The translations under genes were made by a program, and so were the position numbers. This document shows positions 35,655 through 44,845 of a stretch of DNA of 64,000 bases, in pieces (within the stretch, counting starts at the first letter, position 1; the number at the start of each line of letters is the position of its first letter). Below the pieces are notes generated by a model. That model searched no databases, was not told the origin of the DNA, and was given only the letters and a program-made list of their open reading frames with translations. Source of the stretch: Rhizobiales bacterium Ga0077537 (GTDB lineage: Bacteria; Pseudomonadota; Alphaproteobacteria; Rhizobiales; Hyphomicrobiaceae); the NCBI GenBank assembly GCA_001464955.1, contig LNEM01000009.1, positions 248,001 through 312,000 of the forward strand, given 5' to 3'.

Positions 35655-36242
35655 CTATGGTTTATTGACGACACCATCAAAATAGAAATCAGCGCGGTTC
35701 GCTTTGATATATTTCACAAGGTAATTATGAAAAGGTTTTTCGTAGAATCGATTGTCAAGTTCTTCGAACGCGTCTAGGTCGAGTTTCCTCAGCTGGAATT
35801 GTCGCGCATCATGATCGAGCGAGGGCAAGCCTCCCAGCTTGTTGGCTGATTCTTGAAGGATATGCGCGTGCTCGTTGGCTCCTATCTCTTGAAAGCCCCT
35901 AAGTGCGTCCTTCCAGACAATTCCCGTCGAATTTAGATAAAATTGGTGATGGCCTCCATTATTTACCTCGGCCTCGTACCATAGGATGGCCAACAGGTAA
36001 CGTTGCGGCTGGCTGAACTTCTGCAAGTCGCGGTGATAAATTGCCGGTCCATCGTAGATGGAAACGGACCACCACATCGGTTCGACGATTACATGAGGGT
36101 CTGCTTGATCAACTACAGCTTCGTTGATTACAACTCGGCTTGTTTTGCCATCTAAACTTGGCATCGATACTCCGCTATAAACGAGAAACAAGACGATCGC
36201 CCCGATCAAGATCGGGAGCAACCACTTGTTCAATCCCGGCAT
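35655..36242 (-). CDS. membrane-anchored DUF4375/DMP19-like protein
   Basis: 195 aa. An N-terminal membrane anchor (about residues 7-26, LLPILIGAIVLFLVYSGVSM) is followed by a soluble domain containing YLLAILWYEAEVNNGGHHQFYLNSTG. This NNGGxxQFYxNxxG block is typical of the DMP19/DUF4375 family, whose cellular role is poorly known. The C-terminus contains FEELDNRFYEKPFHNYLVKYI. The gene is markedly richer in A and T than its neighbours and uses codons such as AAA, TTT and ATA freely. It lies next to the repeat cluster, so recent transfer is likely. Start ATG 36242. Confidence 0.7.
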   Translation of the reverse strand: MPGLNKWLLPILIGAIVLFLVYSGVSMPSLDGKTSRVVINEAVVDQADPHVIVEPMWWSVSIYDGPAIYHRDLQKFSQPQRYLLAILWYEAEVNNGGHHQFYLNSTGIVWKDALRGFQEIGANEHAHILQESANKLGGLPSLDHDARQFQLRKLDLDAFEELDNRFYEKPFHNYLVKYIKANRADFYFDGVVNKP

Positions 36243-36401
36243 CGTCGCGCCCTATCGTGTTTATCGCTAGCGGTGAGCAAAGTCTCGTGCCTTATGCCTG
36301 CTTTCGCAAGTCACCCACTCCTGCATTTCCGGAATTCCAGCGGCAGCGCGGCTATTCGGGATACTCATTTGATCAGGTGGGGATGGTCGCAGGAGATTCC
36401 C

Positions 36402-38006
36402 CTACGGCCGCATCGAAAACGCCCTTGGCCCCGGCGTGCGCAATGGTTCGGCGAGGCGGGCGAAGTCGCAGAGGAGGGGGCGGGTGTCGCGGGGGTCTAT
36501 GATGCGCTCGATGCCGAAGGCCTCGGCCGAGCGGAACGGGGATTTCAGTGCCGTCAGCCGGTCCTCGATCTCGGCCATCTTCGCGGCCTTGTCGGGGGCA
36601 GCGTCGATCTCGGCGCGGTAGGCGGCTTCGATGCCGCCTTCGAGGGGGAGCGAGCCCCACTGGGCCGATAGCCACGCGTAGCGCACCGAGAAGCGGCCGG
36701 CCGGCACGTGGGCCGCGCCGGCGACGCCGAACACGTTCCGCGTGATGATCGTGCACCACGGCACCGTCGACTGGTTGATCGCGGCCATGGCGCGGACGCC
36801 GTAGCGGATAGTGGCGCGGCGCTCGGCTTCGAGGCCGATCATGAAGCCGGGGCAGTCGCACATGTAGACGACCGGCGTGTGGAACGTCTCCGCCATGTCG
36901 ACGAAGCGGATCACCTTCTCGCAGGCGTCCGCCGTCCAGGCGCCCATGGCGTGGAAGGGGTCGGAGGCGATGACGGCGACGGGAAGACCCTCGAGGCGGG
37001 CGAGCGCGGTGATGACCGGACGGCCGAAGTGGCGGCCGATCTCCATGAACGAGCCGTGGTCGAACACCGCATCGCACACGGTGCGCATCTTGTAGGGCTG
37101 GTGGCGGTCGCGGGGCACGATGGTGAAGAGGCGTTCCTCGCGGCGGTCGGGCGGGTCGAAGGCGGGCCGGCGTTCGGCCACGGACCACACCGACGACGGC
37201 ATGTAGGAGAGGAACAGGCGTGCGCGCTCGAAGGCCTGGTCCTCGGTGTCGACGGCATCGTCCACGGCGCCAGCCTCGCACTGGATCTGCCAGCCGCCGA
37301 GGGCCTGCTTGTCGAGGGCCTGCTTGTCGCCGATGCGGGCGACGACGGGGGGACCGGCGACGAACATCGCCGAGGTGCCTTTGGTCATCACCGAGTAGTG
37401 GCTCGCCGAGACCTGCGCCGCGCCGAGGCCCGCGACGGAGCCAAGGCCGAGGGCGACGACAGGTACGCGGCCCATGTTGTCGGCGAGGAACCTGTAGCGG
37501 TCCGGGTTGCCGTCGAGGCCGCCCGGCAGGTTGGTGTAGCCCTTGGTCTCGATGGTCTTTACAGAGCCGCCGCCGCCGGAGCCTTCGATGATGCGGACGA
37601 TCGGCAGGCGCAGCTCCGCCGCCATGCGCTCGGCGATGGTGGTCTTGCCCGGGATCGTCGCGTCGGCCGAGCCGCCGCGCACCGTGAAGTCGTCGCCGGA
37701 GACGACGATCGGGCGGCCGTCGAGCATGGCCCGGCCAGTGATGCGGTTGGCGGGCGTGAAGTCGGTAAGGCGGCCCCGGTCGTCGTAGACGCCGCGGCCG
37801 GCCAGCTCGCCGATCTCGTTGAAGGTGCCGGGGTCGACGAGGCGCTCGATCCGCTCGCGGATGGTGAGACGGCCGCCCGCATGCTGGCGCGCGACCTTGT
37901 CGACGCCGCCTTGACGCGACGCGAGCTCCTGGCGGCGCTGCAACTCGTCGAGTTCGGGCTGCCAGCCGGTCTCGGGCTGTCCGGAATATGCGTTGTCGTT
38001 CGCCAT
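36402..38006 (-). CDS. acyl-CoA carboxylase carboxyltransferase (beta) subunit
   Basis: 534 aa biotin-dependent carboxyltransferase of the propionyl-/methylcrotonyl-/geranyl-CoA carboxylase type. Both CT halves are present. The N-terminal half (about 30-290) has the GSGGGGS oxyanion stretch, GLGSVAGLGAAQVSASHYSVM and TSAMFVAGPPVV. The C-terminal half (about 300-520) has DPFHAMGAWTADACEKVIRFVDMAETFHTPVVYMCDCPGF. The acceptor acyl-CoA cannot be fixed. No biotin carboxylase/BCCP alpha subunit is adjacent. A 15-bp in-frame tandem repeat (37299-37328) doubles DKQAL just before GGWQ. Start ATG 38006. Confidence 0.9.
   Translation of the reverse strand: MANDNAYSGQPETGWQPELDELQRRQELASRQGGVDKVARQHAGGRLTIRERIERLVDPGTFNEIGELAGRGVYDDRGRLTDFTPANRITGRAMLDGRPIVVSGDDFTVRGGSADATIPGKTTIAERMAAELRLPIVRIIEGSGGGGSVKTIETKGYTNLPGGLDGNPDRYRFLADNMGRVPVVALGLGSVAGLGAAQVSASHYSVMTKGTSAMFVAGPPVVARIGDKQALDKQALGGWQIQCEAGAVDDAVDTEDQAFERARLFLSYMPSSVWSVAERRPAFDPPDRREERLFTIVPRDRHQPYKMRTVCDAVFDHGSFMEIGRHFGRPVITALARLEGLPVAVIASDPFHAMGAWTADACEKVIRFVDMAETFHTPVVYMCDCPGFMIGLEAERRATIRYGVRAMAAINQSTVPWCTIITRNVFGVAGAAHVPAGRFSVRYAWLSAQWGSLPLEGGIEAAYRAEIDAAPDKAAKMAEIEDRLTALKSPFRSAEAFGIERIIDPRDTRPLLCDFARLAEPLRTPGPRAFSMRP
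37299..37328 (+). repeat. 15-bp in-frame tandem duplication inside the carboxylase gene
   Basis: GAGGGCCTGCTTGTC occurs twice back to back (37299-37313 and 37314-37328) with no mismatch. On the coding strand it gives the five-residue repeat DKQALDKQAL. Perfect identity points to a recent slippage event. Confidence 0.85.
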
Positions 38007-38177
38007 CGAGCGTGCCTCAACCTCAATCTGCCGCCGCGTGCCGGTCGGCCGGCGGCTTTGTGTTCTTGGTGGCGGTCATTGTCGCGACAGTCGGGCTCGA
38101 CAAGACGCCACGGGATGGTCGAAACTCTTGCGGATCGAGCCGGTTCGTCAAGCGGGCTCGGCGCCAAGGAGGAAATC

Positions 38178-38597
38178 ATGTCGCAAGACAACTGGAAATT
38201 CAGCCACAATCAGGCCAGCGAAGCCAAGTGGACGCCCGGGCTTCGGGAGATCTTCGAGTACCGGGATCTCGGCTTCACGGACAGCACCAACGGTGATTAC
38301 GTCGCGCACGTCATCCGCCACAACGGCAAGAAGGTCGCGGACCAGGTGCAGAAGTGGCACGTGCACGACTGCACGTTCCAGTTCGTCTACGTGCTGAACG
38401 GCTGGGCGACCTTCGAGTACCAGGGTGAGGGCGTGCGCACCATCAAGAAGGGCGATTGCATCAACCAACGGCCCGGCATCCCGCATCGCGAGATCGCGTG
38501 TTCGGAGGATTTCGAGGTGCTGGAGATCGTGTCGCCGGCCAATTTCGCGACCCGGGTCGTCGAGGGCCCTGACGGGAAGCTCCAGGCGGCTGAATAG
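38178..38597 (+). CDS. cupin domain-containing protein
   Basis: 139 aa single-domain cupin. Motif 1 is about QKWHVHDCTFQFVYVLNGWATFEYQGEG (His-x-His plus a Gln in place of the usual Glu). Motif 2 is GDCINQRPGIPHREIAC, with its final His. Such proteins bind a metal and a small ligand; enzyme or sensor roles cannot be separated here. ATG 38178 is preceded by a strong AAGGAGG. It is divergent from the carboxylase gene and close upstream of argJ. Confidence 0.85.
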   Translation: MSQDNWKFSHNQASEAKWTPGLREIFEYRDLGFTDSTNGDYVAHVIRHNGKKVADQVQKWHVHDCTFQFVYVLNGWATFEYQGEGVRTIKKGDCINQRPGIPHREIACSEDFEVLEIVSPANFATRVVEGPDGKLQAAE

Positions 38598-38729
38598 CCG
38601 TCGCCGCGCGGGCCCATGGCTCGCGCAGCCCGGCATTGACAAGCGGAGGGCTGCTCACGTTCTCTGGCGGCCTTTCGCGGTCCGGTGTCGGGCCGCGTCG
38701 CCCCGCAACGCCGCAAAGGATCGCCGCCC

Positions 38730-39980
38730 ATGGCCTCAGGCGCCGCCAAGATCTCGCCCTTCGCCCCTGCTTCGCTGCCCGCCGTGCCGGCCATCGACGG
38801 CGTCCGTTTCGCCTCGGCCGAAGCCGGCATCAAGTACAAGAACCGTCGCGACCTGATGGTCGCGATCATGGACGAAGGGACGGTCGCGGCCGGCGTGCTG
38901 ACGCAGTCGAAGACCAGTTCGGCGCCTGTTCTCTGGTGCCGAGAGAGCCTGAAAGGCGGCAAGGCGCGTATTCTGGTCGTCAACTCGGGCAATTCGAACG
39001 CGTTCACCGGCAAGAAGGGCCGGGCGGCCGTGGAACTGACGGCGAAGTACGCCTGCGAGGCCGCGGGCTGCCAGCCGGGCGAGGTCTATCTCGCATCGAC
39101 GGGCGTCATCGGCGAGCCGCTCGAGGCGGAGAAGTTCGCGTATCTGCTCGGCGGGCTCGCGAAGTCCGCGACGGCCGAAGGTTGGCATGACACGGCGCGC
39201 GCCATCATGACCACGGACACGTTCCCGAAGCTCGCGACGCGGACGGCGAAGATCGGCGGCGTCGACGTCACGATCAACGGCTTCTGCAAGGGCGCCGGCA
39301 TGATCGCGCCGGACATGGCGACCATGCTCTGCTTCCTGTTCACGGACGCGGCCGTATCCCCGGCCGTGCTGCAGGAGATCGTCGCGTCGGGTGCGCAGTC
39401 GAGCTTCAACTGCATGACGGTCGACGGCGACACCTCCACGAGCGACACGTGTCTGATGTTCGCGACGGGCGCGGCGGCCAAGCGCGGGCAGGGCCGCATC
39501 GAGGCCGTTGGCGATCCGGCGCTCGCCGATTTCCGGGCCAAGGCGCACGACCTCCTGAAAGAACTGGCGATCCTCGTCGCCAAGGACGGCGAGGGCGTCT
39601 CGAAATTCGTCACCATCCGGGTCGAAGGGGCGGAAAGCGACCGCGCGGCGCGCGTGATCGGGCTTTCGATCGCCAACTCGCCGCTGGTCAAGACGGCGAT
39701 CGCGGGCGAGGACCCGAACTGGGGCCGGGTCGTGATGGCCGTCGGCAAAGCCGGCGAGGCGGCGGACCGGGACAAGCTCTCGATCTGGTTCGGCGACAAA
39801 ATCGTCGCGCGGGACGGCGAGCGGGCGGAGGAGTACCACGAGCCCACCATGGCCGCCTACATGAAGAACTCCGAGATAGAAATTCGGGTCGGGCTCGGAA
39901 TCGGGCGCGGCTCGTCAACCATTTGGACATGCGATCTGACGCACGATTATATTTCAATCAACGCTGATTATCGGAGTTGA
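38730..39980 (+). CDS. argJ: bifunctional glutamate N-acetyltransferase / N-acetylglutamate synthase
   Basis: Transfers acetyl from N-acetylornithine to glutamate (and often from acetyl-CoA) in the cyclic arginine pathway. 416 aa, standard length. The self-cleavage site is in [18 protein letters not shown]: precursor cuts before Thr198, which becomes the nucleophile of the beta chain. Other blocks are [38 protein letters not shown] and [20 protein letters not shown], ending [20 protein letters not shown] 38730 is chosen over 38685 because conserved sequence begins near it. Confidence 0.96.
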   Translation: MASGAAKISPFAPASLPAVPAIDGVRFASAEAGIKYKNRRDLMVAIMDEGTVAAGVLTQSKTSSAPVLWCRESLKGGKARILVVNSGNSNAFTGKKGRAAVELTAKYACEAAGCQPGEVYLASTGVIGEPLEAEKFAYLLGGLAKSATAEGWHDTARAIMTTDTFPKLATRTAKIGGVDVTINGFCKGAGMIAPDMATMLCFLFTDAAVSPAVLQEIVASGAQSSFNCMTVDGDTSTSDTCLMFATGAAAKRGQGRIEAVGDPALADFRAKAHDLLKELAILVAKDGEGVSKFVTIRVEGAESDRAARVIGLSIANSPLVKTAIAGEDPNWGRVVMAVGKAGEAADRDKLSIWFGDKIVARDGERAEEYHEPTMAAYMKNSEIEIRVGLGIGRGSSTIWTCDLTHDYISINADYRS

Positions 39981-40024
39981 GCCGGATCGTCTGACGTGGC
40001 GTTCGGCTTCGACGGGAGACGCGA

Positions 40025-41377
40025 TTGACGGTTGAAACGGAACGCGGCCGGCCAGGCAGCCGGCTCGGGTGGCTGACCGAGCCGATGACCGTCGCCGTCA
40101 CGGCGCTCGGTATCACGCAGATCACCGCCTGGGGGACCAGCTACTACTGCCTCGGCGTGTTGGCGCCGTCGATCGCGAAGGAGTTCGGATGGAGCCGGGG
40201 GTTCGTGTTCCTCGGCTTTACCGTTTCGCTCCTCGTCATGGCCCTCATCTCCGCCGCCGTCGGGCGCATGATGGATCGCGTCGGCGCGCGCATCGTGATG
40301 ACGGTCGGGTCGGTCGTCCTCGCCGCCGCGCTGCTGCTGCTGTCGATGGTGACCACGGACTGGGCCTATCTGCTCGTCTGGGCGCTGGTGGGTGTCGGCA
40401 TGCGGCTGACGCTTTACGACGCCGCGATGGTGGCGCTGGTCCAAGTCACACCCACACGCGGACGGCTGGCGATCTCCTATCTGACTCTCTACGGCGCGTT
40501 CGCGTCGTCCATCTTCTGGGTGATCGGGCATTACCTCGACGAGGCCATGGGCTGGCGTCAGACGATCGTCGTGTTCGCGGCTCTGAACATCCTCGTCTGC
40601 CTGCCGCTCCACTGGTTCGGGCTCGCGCGGCGCGAGGGGGACGTGGCGACGCCAGCCGGGAAGCCGGGCGTGGCGCAAGCGACGCAGCCCGGTGAGCCGC
40701 CGCTCGAGGGCGTGGCCCGTGTGATCGGCATGGTGCTGTTCGGGCTCGTGATGTCGCTGTCGGGGCTCGTGTTCGGGATACTGTCGGTGCAACTCGTGCC
40801 CGTGCTCGAAGGAGCCGGGCTCGGCCCGGCAGCCGCCGTGTGGATGGCCTCGCTCAAGGGCGTCGCGCAGTTCGGCGGGCGTGTCGTGGAACTTGCGTTC
40901 GGCCGCAATCTCAGCGCCATGGCGGTGGCGCGACTGGCACTCGGGTCGATGGCGGCGGCGTTCGGGCTCCTCTATGTGAGCGAGGGCAATTTCTGGGCGC
41001 TGCTCGCCTTTACCCTGTTGATGGGGGCGGCGCAGGGTGTGATCACCATCGTGCGGGGCGCGGTGCCGCTGGCGCTCTTCGGACCGAAGGGGTTCGGCGT
41101 CGTCATGGGACTGATCGCGACCCCGATCCTGATCGTCAGCGCGCTGTCGCCGACGATCTTTGCCGCGGTGGTCGATCAGTTCGGGTGGTCGCTCGGCAAC
41201 GTGGTCATGCTCACGGCGGCGCTCGCCGCATTCCTCTGCATGGAGGCAATGGCGCTCTGGCATCGCCGGCATGTGAGGCGCCAGGCGGCCGGAGGGCAAC
41301 CGATCCGGCCCACCGCCACGCCCGATCCGACCGTTGAGAGCCCTTCGCTCTCGACGCTCACGGGGCCCTACACCTAG
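40025..41377 (+). CDS. MFS transporter
   Basis: 450 aa with 12 hydrophobic segments. After helix 2 it has GRMMDRVGARIVMTVG, the MFS loop motif. The first helix region reads MTVAVTALGITQITAWGTSYYCLGVLAPSIAKEFGWSRGFVFLGF, which is typical of a subgroup annotated only as MFS permease. Start TTG 40025 is supported by GGGAG six bases upstream; ATG 40085 would cut into the first helix. The stop codon lies inside a perfect hairpin shared with the convergent kup gene. Substrate unknown. Confidence 0.82.
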   Translation: MTVETERGRPGSRLGWLTEPMTVAVTALGITQITAWGTSYYCLGVLAPSIAKEFGWSRGFVFLGFTVSLLVMALISAAVGRMMDRVGARIVMTVGSVVLAAALLLLSMVTTDWAYLLVWALVGVGMRLTLYDAAMVALVQVTPTRGRLAISYLTLYGAFASSIFWVIGHYLDEAMGWRQTIVVFAALNILVCLPLHWFGLARREGDVATPAGKPGVAQATQPGEPPLEGVARVIGMVLFGLVMSLSGLVFGILSVQLVPVLEGAGLGPAAAVWMASLKGVAQFGGRVVELAFGRNLSAMAVARLALGSMAAAFGLLYVSEGNFWALLAFTLLMGAAQGVITIVRGAVPLALFGPKGFGVVMGLIATPILIVSALSPTIFAAVVDQFGWSLGNVVMLTAALAAFLCMEAMALWHRRHVRRQAAGGQPIRPTATPDPTVESPSLSTLTGPYT

Positions 41378-41383
41378 GGCCCC
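41362..41383. terminator. hairpin between convergent MFS and kup genes
   Basis: GGGGCCCTA (41362-41370) pairs perfectly with TAGGGCCCC (41375-41383) around a CACC loop. The MFS stop codon TAG forms the start of the right arm. It is positioned to stop transcription from both sides. Confidence 0.65.
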
Positions 41384-41397
41384 ATCGGACAGGCAAC

Positions 41398-43308
41398 CTA
41401 GACCTGCACCTGGGTGCCGACCTCGACGACCCGGTCCGGCGGGATCTGGAAGTAGGCGCTGGCGTCGTCGGCCTGGCCGGCCAACTTGATGAAGAGCTGC
41501 TCCTGCCAGCGCGGCATCTGCGATTTGGACGTGGGCTTCAGTGAGCGGCGCGAGAGGAAGAACGACGTCGCCGGGAAGTCGACATTCAGGTCCTTGCGGC
41601 GGCACTGCTCGAAGATCTTCGGCACGTTCGGCGTTTCCATGAAGCCGTAATGCGCGATGACGCGGATGAAGCCGTCGGAGATCCGCTCGACCTGGACACG
41701 CTCATGGCGGGGCACGCGGGGCTTATCCTCGGTGCGGATCGAAAGCAGGATGTTGCGCTCGTGGAGCACGCGATTGTGCTTCAGGTTGTGCATCAGCGAG
41801 GTGGGCGCTGAGTAGGGGTCTCCGGTCAGGAACACGGCCGTGCCGGGAACGCGATGCGGCGGCTTCGCCTCGAGGTGGCGCACCAGCCAGTCGATCTCGG
41901 CCTCGTTCTTCTTTGTTGCCCGGGCGAGGACCTTCGTGCCGTAGACCCAGGTGAACATGACGAGTGCCATGCTGAGGGCGACGAGGAGCGGGAACCAGCC
42001 GCCTTCGAAGATCTTCAGGGCGTTGGCGAGGAAGAACGCCTGCTCGATCAGGAACAACGGGACGATCAGGAGGAGCACAAGGCCGAGCGGCCAGCGCCAC
42101 AGCTTCCAGATGACGAAGAAAGCCATGGCGGTGTCGATGAGCATCGTGGCGGTGACCGAGATGCCGTAGGCGGCCGCGAGGTTTGAGCTTTCGCGGAAGA
42201 TGAACACCACGATCAGCACGCCGATCAGGAGGAGGCGGTTGACGCGGGGCATGTAGATCTGGCCGGCGACGCTCTCGGAGGTGTGGCGGATCGCAAAGCG
42301 CGGGAGCAGTCCGAGCTGCACGGCCTGCCGCGTGATCGAGAACGCGCCCGTGATGACGGCCTGGCTGGCGATGACCGTGGCTACCGTTGCCATGATCACC
42401 ATCGGCAGCAGCGCCCACGACGGATAGAGCTTGTAGAACGGGTTGGCGATGGTAGCCGGGTCGGACAGAACGAGTGCGCCTTGCCCAAGATAGTTGAGCA
42501 CGAGGCAAGGCAGCACGATGCTGCTCCAGGCGAGCTGGATGGGGCTGCGGCCGAAGTGGCCGAGATCGGCATAGAGTGCCTCGGCGCCCGTCACGGCGAG
42601 GAACACGAGACCCAGGATCGCGAGGCCAAGAATGCCGTTCTGCGTCAGCAGCGCGAGCCCGTAATACGGGTTGATCGCATTGAACACCCGGGGATCGTCG
42701 ACGATGTGCAACAGACCGCCGAGCGCGAGGAGCAGGAACCAGACGAGCGTGATCGGGCCGAAATAGCGCGCCACGCGATCGGTGCCGCTCGCCTGCATGG
42801 CGAACAAGCCGACGATGATGAGCACCGTCAGCGGCAGAATGAACTGCTCGAAGGCCGGGGTGACCAGCTTCAGGCCCTCGACGGCCGACAACACCGAGAT
42901 CGCCGGCGTCAGAATCGCGTCGCCATAGAAGAAAGACGCACCCATCACACCGAGGGCGAACAGCAGCGGAGACGACCGCTTCGCGACGGACTGGCCCAGG
43001 GCCATGAGGGCGAACGTGCCACCTTCGCCGTTGTTGTCGGCGCGCAGCAGTATCAGCACATACTTGAGGGTGACGACGAGCAGCAGCGACCAGATGATCA
43101 GCGACAGGACGCCGAGCACGGCGTACTCGCCGGACAGGCCGTGCTTGGTCGCGTGTGTCACCGATTCGCGGAAGGCGTAGAGTGGGCTCGTTCCGATGTC
43201 GCCGTAGACGACGCCGATGGCTCCGAGGGTCAGGAGCCAGAACTGCTTGCCGTGGGCGTGGTGGTGATCGCTCTCGGAACTGGCGGACGTCGTTGAGGCA
43301 GGCGCCAC
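41398..43308 (-). CDS. kup: Kup family low-affinity potassium uptake protein
   Basis: Potassium/proton symporter in the inner membrane. 636 aa, about 12 N-terminal helices (residues 25-455) and a cytoplasmic C-terminal domain. Conserved sequences: [22 protein letters not shown] (first helix), [39 protein letters not shown] and [14 protein letters not shown]. The C-terminal part has [38 protein letters not shown]. The start is ATG 43308. It is divergent from rpsB. Confidence 0.96.
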   Translation of the reverse strand: MAPASTTSASSESDHHHAHGKQFWLLTLGAIGVVYGDIGTSPLYAFRESVTHATKHGLSGEYAVLGVLSLIIWSLLLVVTLKYVLILLRADNNGEGGTFALMALGQSVAKRSSPLLFALGVMGASFFYGDAILTPAISVLSAVEGLKLVTPAFEQFILPLTVLIIVGLFAMQASGTDRVARYFGPITLVWFLLLALGGLLHIVDDPRVFNAINPYYGLALLTQNGILGLAILGLVFLAVTGAEALYADLGHFGRSPIQLAWSSIVLPCLVLNYLGQGALVLSDPATIANPFYKLYPSWALLPMVIMATVATVIASQAVITGAFSITRQAVQLGLLPRFAIRHTSESVAGQIYMPRVNRLLLIGVLIVVFIFRESSNLAAAYGISVTATMLIDTAMAFFVIWKLWRWPLGLVLLLIVPLFLIEQAFFLANALKIFEGGWFPLLVALSMALVMFTWVYGTKVLARATKKNEAEIDWLVRHLEAKPPHRVPGTAVFLTGDPYSAPTSLMHNLKHNRVLHERNILLSIRTEDKPRVPRHERVQVERISDGFIRVIAHYGFMETPNVPKIFEQCRRKDLNVDFPATSFFLSRRSLKPTSKSQMPRWQEQLFIKLAGQADDASAYFQIPPDRVVEVGTQVQV

Positions 43309-43711
43309 TTTCTGTCTCCGAGCTCGGGCTGCCGGGTGGCTGTATCGGAATGAGTCCCCGCTTATACGCTCACAGTTCGGCCAGCAGAAGCATCAATTGA
43401 GCTGCGGCGGGCGCGAGGTCGGACAGGGGTGGCAGTCTTGCCTGACGGTGGGCGCGCGGGCATCGGACGGGCCCGCAGCCACGGCCGTTGTGTTTCGACA
43501 ACTCAGGGCGTTCCGGGGCGCCTGTCGCCTTGAGACGTGCTCCGGCCTTGTCATCGGGACGCCTAACCTATAAAGAGGCGGCCATCTCACACGTGTCCCT
43601 GGCGCTGAACGGTCTCAAGACCCCGTTCGACGTTCCGGTGGGCTCGGGCCGTTCAGGCCGTCGAGCCTTCTTGGGGGATGCGGAGGACCAACCGGAGAAA
43701 AGGAACATACC
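43309..43711. other. divergent intergenic region kup / rpsB with rpsB leader
   Basis: 403 bp. A candidate rpsB promoter lies at 43548-43574, leaving a leader of about 130 nt before the rpsB ATG. That length would allow regulation by the ribosomal protein, but no specific fold could be identified. AGAAAAGGAA precedes the ATG as ribosome-binding site. Nothing else was seen. Confidence 0.45.
43548..43574 (+). promoter_or_regulatory. candidate rpsB promoter
   Basis: TTGTCA (43548-43553) and TATAAA (43569-43574) are separated by 15 bp, slightly short of optimal. They sit in an otherwise GC-rich stretch upstream of rpsB. Confidence 0.35.
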
Positions 43712-44713
43712 ATGACGCTTCCCGCGTTCAACATGCGTCAGCTGCTCGAGGCTGGCGTTCACTTCGGCCACCAGAGCCACCGCTGGAACCCCAAGATGTC
43801 GACGTACATCTTCGGCGCCCGCAACAACATCCACATCGTCGACCTCGCCCAGACCGTGCCGCTTCTTCATCAGGCATTGCTGCAGGTGTCGGACGTGGTG
43901 GCCAAGGGTGGCCGCGTGCTCTTCGTCGGTACCAAGCGACAGGCGTCCGAGGCCATCGCCGAGGCGGCCAAGCGGAGCGCTCAATACTACATGAACCATC
44001 GTTGGCTCGGCGGTACGCTGACCAACTGGAAGACGATCTCGCAGTCGATCCGCCGTCTCCGGCAGCTCGACGAGATCCTGGCCGGCGACCAGACGGGCCG
44101 GACCAAAAAGGAACTCCTGAACATCCAGCGCGAGCGCGACAAGCTCGAGCAGTCGCTGGGCGGCATCAAGGACATGGGTGGGCTGCCTGACCTGCTGTTC
44201 GTGATCGACACCAACAAGGAATCGATCGCCATCCAGGAGGCGCGCAAGCTCAAGATCCCGATCGTCGCCGTGGTCGACACGAACTGTGATCCCGATGGCA
44301 TCGATTACCCGGTGCCCGGCAACGACGACGCAGGTCGCGCCATAACGCTCTATTGCGATCTCGTGGCTCGGGCCGCGATCGACGGAATCGAGCGGAGCCA
44401 GGGCTCGTCGGGCATCGACGTCGGGGCATCCGAGGCGCCGCCGGAGGAGAATCTCGAGGTTGCCGAGGTTGCGGTATTCAAGGGCATCGACGCGCCGCGC
44501 GGCGAAGCCGACGACCTCAAGCGCATCACGGGCATCAGCCCGAAGCTCGAGCAGCGGCTCAACGATGTCGGCGTCTACCACTTCTGGCAGATCGCCGACC
44601 TCGGCACGGACGAGATGATGGCTCTCGACAGGGCGCTCGACACCAAGGGCCGTATTGCGCGTGACGGCTGGGTGGCGCAGGCGAAGAAGCTCGTCGAAGC
44701 CGCAGCGGCCTGA
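43712..44713 (+). CDS. rpsB: 30S ribosomal protein S2 with C-terminal extension
   Basis: Small-subunit ribosomal protein S2, 333 aa against about 240 in E. coli. The core (1-230) is typical: [93 protein letters not shown] and [12 protein letters not shown]. An acidic linker leads to residues 264-333, a helix-hairpin-helix-like domain ([31 protein letters not shown]). This type of tail is also attached to other proteins (e.g. L21) in this bacterial class. It is the first gene of the long cluster ending with lpxB. Confidence 0.97.
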   Translation: MTLPAFNMRQLLEAGVHFGHQSHRWNPKMSTYIFGARNNIHIVDLAQTVPLLHQALLQVSDVVAKGGRVLFVGTKRQASEAIAEAAKRSAQYYMNHRWLGGTLTNWKTISQSIRRLRQLDEILAGDQTGRTKKELLNIQRERDKLEQSLGGIKDMGGLPDLLFVIDTNKESIAIQEARKLKIPIVAVVDTNCDPDGIDYPVPGNDDAGRAITLYCDLVARAAIDGIERSQGSSGIDVGASEAPPEENLEVAEVAVFKGIDAPRGEADDLKRITGISPKLEQRLNDVGVYHFWQIADLGTDEMMALDRALDTKGRIARDGWVAQAKKLVEAAAA

Positions 44714-44726
44714 CGGCCCACGCACA

Positions 44727-44744
44727 CCCCGCGACATCGCGGGG
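44727..44744 (+). terminator. hairpin between rpsB and tsf
   Basis: CCCCGCG (44727-44733) pairs with CGCGGGG (44738-44744) around ACAT, 13 bases after the rpsB stop. No T-run follows, so partial termination or mRNA stability is as likely as full termination. Confidence 0.5.
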
Positions 44745-44845
44745 CGTCATCTGCCAGTCACGGCGCTCGGGAAACTTTCCCGGGTGCCACTCGCTTGAAG
44801 CCCGCGGGCGCCGGTGGCGTCCGCCCAACACGGGGCGTCCCCACC

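Noticed and set aside
36708-38597. Plus-strand frame that runs through the carboxylase gene into the cupin gene
   Set aside because: Only the last 139 codons (from ATG 38178, with strong AAGGAGG) have coding character. The upstream part is antisense to the carboxylase.
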